The position numbers and the translations under genes are program-made. Shown piece by piece: positions 13,406-14,914 of a stretch of DNA of 14,914 bases. Below the pieces are notes generated by a model. That model made no database searches. It was not told the origin of the DNA and saw only the letters and a list, made by a program, of their open reading frames with translations. The stretch is taken from contig JADHSW010000055.1 of the NCBI GenBank assembly GCA_016776705.1, forward strand, positions 1-14,914, in the 5' to 3' direction. Source of the stretch: Rhodospirillales bacterium (GTDB lineage Bacteria; Pseudomonadota; Alphaproteobacteria; Rhodospirillales; JABHCV01). Positions within the stretch are counted from its first letter, which is position 1; each line of letters opens with the position of its first letter.

Positions 13406-14440
13406 TTGGCTGCTACGATTTTTGCTATTGATTTGTTGCTGCCGCTCGGTGTCGCCGGTGGCGTCCCTTATGTCGCCCTGGTGTTGTTGGGCATATGGTT
13501 TTCGAAGGTCCGTCACATATACATCCTGGCCGTCATCGGCTCGGTATTAACAGGTATCGGTTATTTTGCCTCTCCGCCCGGAGGGATTTACTGGATTGTT
13601 CTTTTCAACCGTGGACTGGCCCTGTTCGCGATCTGGATTACGGCGTTTTTAATCTCTGCACATAAGTTGAAAGCTGCGGAACTTCGTAAAAGCGATGAGC
13701 GTTTCCATCGAGTTTTCGACATGCCGCTCATGGCGATGGGGATCTTCGCCGCCGAGGATAAAAAATGGATCGAGATCAATCAGCGAATGTGTGAACTGTT
13801 CGGTTATAGCCGGGAAGAAATGTTTGCATTGAGCTGGACGGATCTCACCCATCCCGATGATCTGAACGCAAATTTGTCATTGTTCAATACAACGATGACA
13901 GACCCTGCGAAAAACTCATACTCACAGCAAAAGCGATTCATTTCCAGGGATGGAAAAGTCATCCATGCCATCGTCCAGATTGAATGCATTCGCTCATCAG
14001 ACGGCAAACCTGACTATTTCATCATTCACATTGAAGACATAACAAAACGAAAAGAGATCGAAGCAAAGCTGAGGGAAAGCGAAGAAACGTTGGCAATGGC
14101 GATTGAAAACGTTCCGGGCGGTTTTCTGATGGTCGATAAGGATGACTGTATTGCCCTGTACAATAGCAAGTTCATCCTGATGTATCCCGAATTGCAGGAT
14201 TGCATTCTTTGTGGAGCCAGTTTTGAGAATCTCATCCGCACAGGCGCCCAGCGCGGCATCTATCCTGATGCCCAGGGCAATGTGGAGGAGTGGATTGAGA
14301 CCCGAATGAAGAAGCTAAACGAGAAGGAAATCAGTTTCGAGGAACAGCTATCCAAAGGCAGATGGATTAGCGTCGCCCTGAAGAAAATGCCGGATGGCAC
14401 CAGGGTTGGCATTCATGTCGATATAACAAATCTCAAGTAA
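13406..14440 (+). CDS. Membrane PAS-PAS sensor protein lacking an output domain
   Basis: The protein has at least 344 residues. The N-terminus has three hydrophobic segments (about 5-30, 38-56 and 64-84), then a PAS domain with PAC motif (about 96-213, ending IIHIEDITKRK) and a PAS_7-type domain (about 227-344, ending GIHVDITNLK). The frame stops immediately after the second PAS: there is no HisKA, HATPase, GGDEF or EAL domain, so the protein is either a partner-dependent sensor or a truncated remnant. The start is unclear. TTG at 13406 is the first standard in-frame start codon, but the frame is open back to 13340 and encodes more of the first hydrophobic segment; no ATG or GTG is in frame there. 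It follows the pnt terminator, so it is a separate unit. The domains are clear; start and function are not. Confidence 0.8.
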   Translation: MAATIFAIDLLLPLGVAGGVPYVALVLLGIWFSKVRHIYILAVIGSVLTGIGYFASPPGGIYWIVLFNRGLALFAIWITAFLISAHKLKAAELRKSDERFHRVFDMPLMAMGIFAAEDKKWIEINQRMCELFGYSREEMFALSWTDLTHPDDLNANLSLFNTTMTDPAKNSYSQQKRFISRDGKVIHAIVQIECIRSSDGKPDYFIIHIEDITKRKEIEAKLRESEETLAMAIENVPGGFLMVDKDDCIALYNSKFILMYPELQDCILCGASFENLIRTGAQRGIYPDAQGNVEEWIETRMKKLNEKEISFEEQLSKGRWISVALKKMPDGTRVGIHVDITNLK

Positions 14441-14914
14441 ATCAATGAAGTTTTACAAAATAAAGACAACTTGTGAATGAAATAATATGGGCAGCAGCCT
14501 TTCATGAAAGATTAAAGTGAAGCAGTTACGACTTAATCTGACACTGCTCCCTTGAAAGGGTGTGGGTCTTCTGTTTCATCCGCAGGCTTCATTACCGTAT
14601 CTGCATATTTCGGGAGTAACGGCGTCCTCATAAAGTAACGATCAACCAGTTTTTTAAGTATTCGAAGGCGTCGTCTTAACATGCATTGAGGGCAATGCAG
14701 GGGCTGAGATCAAGCGCGGAAGCACTGCTCATACTGGTGATCCATTCCTGATGGCTTATACGTTCCAATAAGAACACAAGACACGCAAAAGCGCACCCAG
14801 GGTTCCCCAAGGTGCGCATCAGCACGTCGTCTAAATCGAAGAGGCTCTAGTCATTTGGAACAGAAGATCACTTCATAAATAACGTTTTGTGTGATATCTT
14901 TGCCGTGGATTTTA
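14441..14914. other. Gene-poor right end of the window
   Basis: I find no convincing gene in these 474 bases, which are more AT-rich than the rest. A 49-codon frame on the minus strand (14682-14533, starting MLRRRLRILKKLVDRYF) has no ribosome site and no recognised similarity. A CCCTT-GA-AAGGG mini-hairpin lies at about 14550-14561. At the far right a minus-strand frame is open from the window edge to a TGA at 14853-14851 and could be the C-terminus of a gene beyond the window. Confidence 0.5.
14787..14817 (-). terminator. Hairpin followed by T-tract, minus strand
   Basis: On the minus strand GCGCACC pairs perfectly with GGTGCGC (14817-14811 with 14797-14791). The interior holds GGG/CCC around a GAA loop, and TTTT follows at 14790-14787. 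This has the form of a Rho-independent terminator for a transcript entering from the right edge. The T-tract is short, so efficiency is uncertain. It lies 33 bases beyond the stop of the open minus-strand frame at the edge. Confidence 0.45.

Noticed and set aside
14533..14682. A 49-codon minus-strand frame considered as a small gene or transposase remnant
   Set aside because: There is no ribosome site, no recognised motif and no flanking inverted repeats that I could pair. I kept it only as an observation.
1..14914. CRISPR arrays, tRNA or rRNA genes, complete insertion sequences, phage genes
   Set aside because: No regularly spaced repeats, cloverleaf-like segments, rRNA-like stretches or transposase/integrase motifs were seen on either strand.

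Overview
The window looks like chromosomal DNA from an alphaproteobacterium, most probably Rhodospirillales-like. The pointers are the proton-translocating transhydrogenase split into three polypeptides as in Rhodospirillum, PAS_7-type sensor domains, an Arg-rich CheY-like regulator and moderately GC-rich codon use. I see no rRNA, tRNA, CRISPR array, complete insertion sequence or phage gene. Nearly all of it is ordinary, densely packed coding DNA.

Layout from left to right. (1) 1-1381, plus strand: the 3' part of an oligoendopeptidase F (M3 family) gene, then a small YbjQ/UPF0145 gene. (2) 1421-1975, minus strand: an unusual CheY-like response regulator with an arginine-rich tail and a FliM-like C-terminal peptide. 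(3) 2167-4788: a divergent metabolic pair, with a hydroxyacid-oxoacid transhydrogenase (iron-dependent ADH fold) on minus and a creatinase on plus. (4) 4989-7740: a soluble chemoreceptor with a C-terminal zinc-binding CZB domain on plus, convergent with a PAS-PAS histidine kinase on minus. (5) 7816-9889, minus strand: a translationally coupled EamA transporter and M24 metallopeptidase. (6) 10111-13145, plus strand: the pntAA-pntAB-pntB operon, with a candidate promoter and a clear intrinsic terminator. (7) 13406-14440, plus strand: a membrane PAS-PAS sensor without an output domain. (8) 14441-14914: a gene-poor right end with a terminator-like hairpin oriented for a minus-strand gene lying beyond the window.

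Two themes recur. The first is sensing and motility: a CheY-like regulator, a CZB chemoreceptor, a PAS histidine kinase and a PAS-only membrane sensor, none of them in a classical che operon. The second is small nitrogenous or carbon substrate metabolism with redox balancing: creatinase, a second pita-bread-fold enzyme coupled to a transporter, the 2-hydroxyacid/2-oxoacid transhydrogenase, and the NAD(P) transhydrogenase that couples the proton gradient to NADPH supply.

The most interesting object is the response regulator at 1421-1975. Its tail combines tandem Tyr-x-Gly...Arg-Arg motifs, which recall the c-di-GMP-binding arginine-rich region of Caulobacter Cle proteins, with a C-terminal peptide very like the CheY-docking N-terminus of FliM. 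No wholly new multi-gene system is evident.
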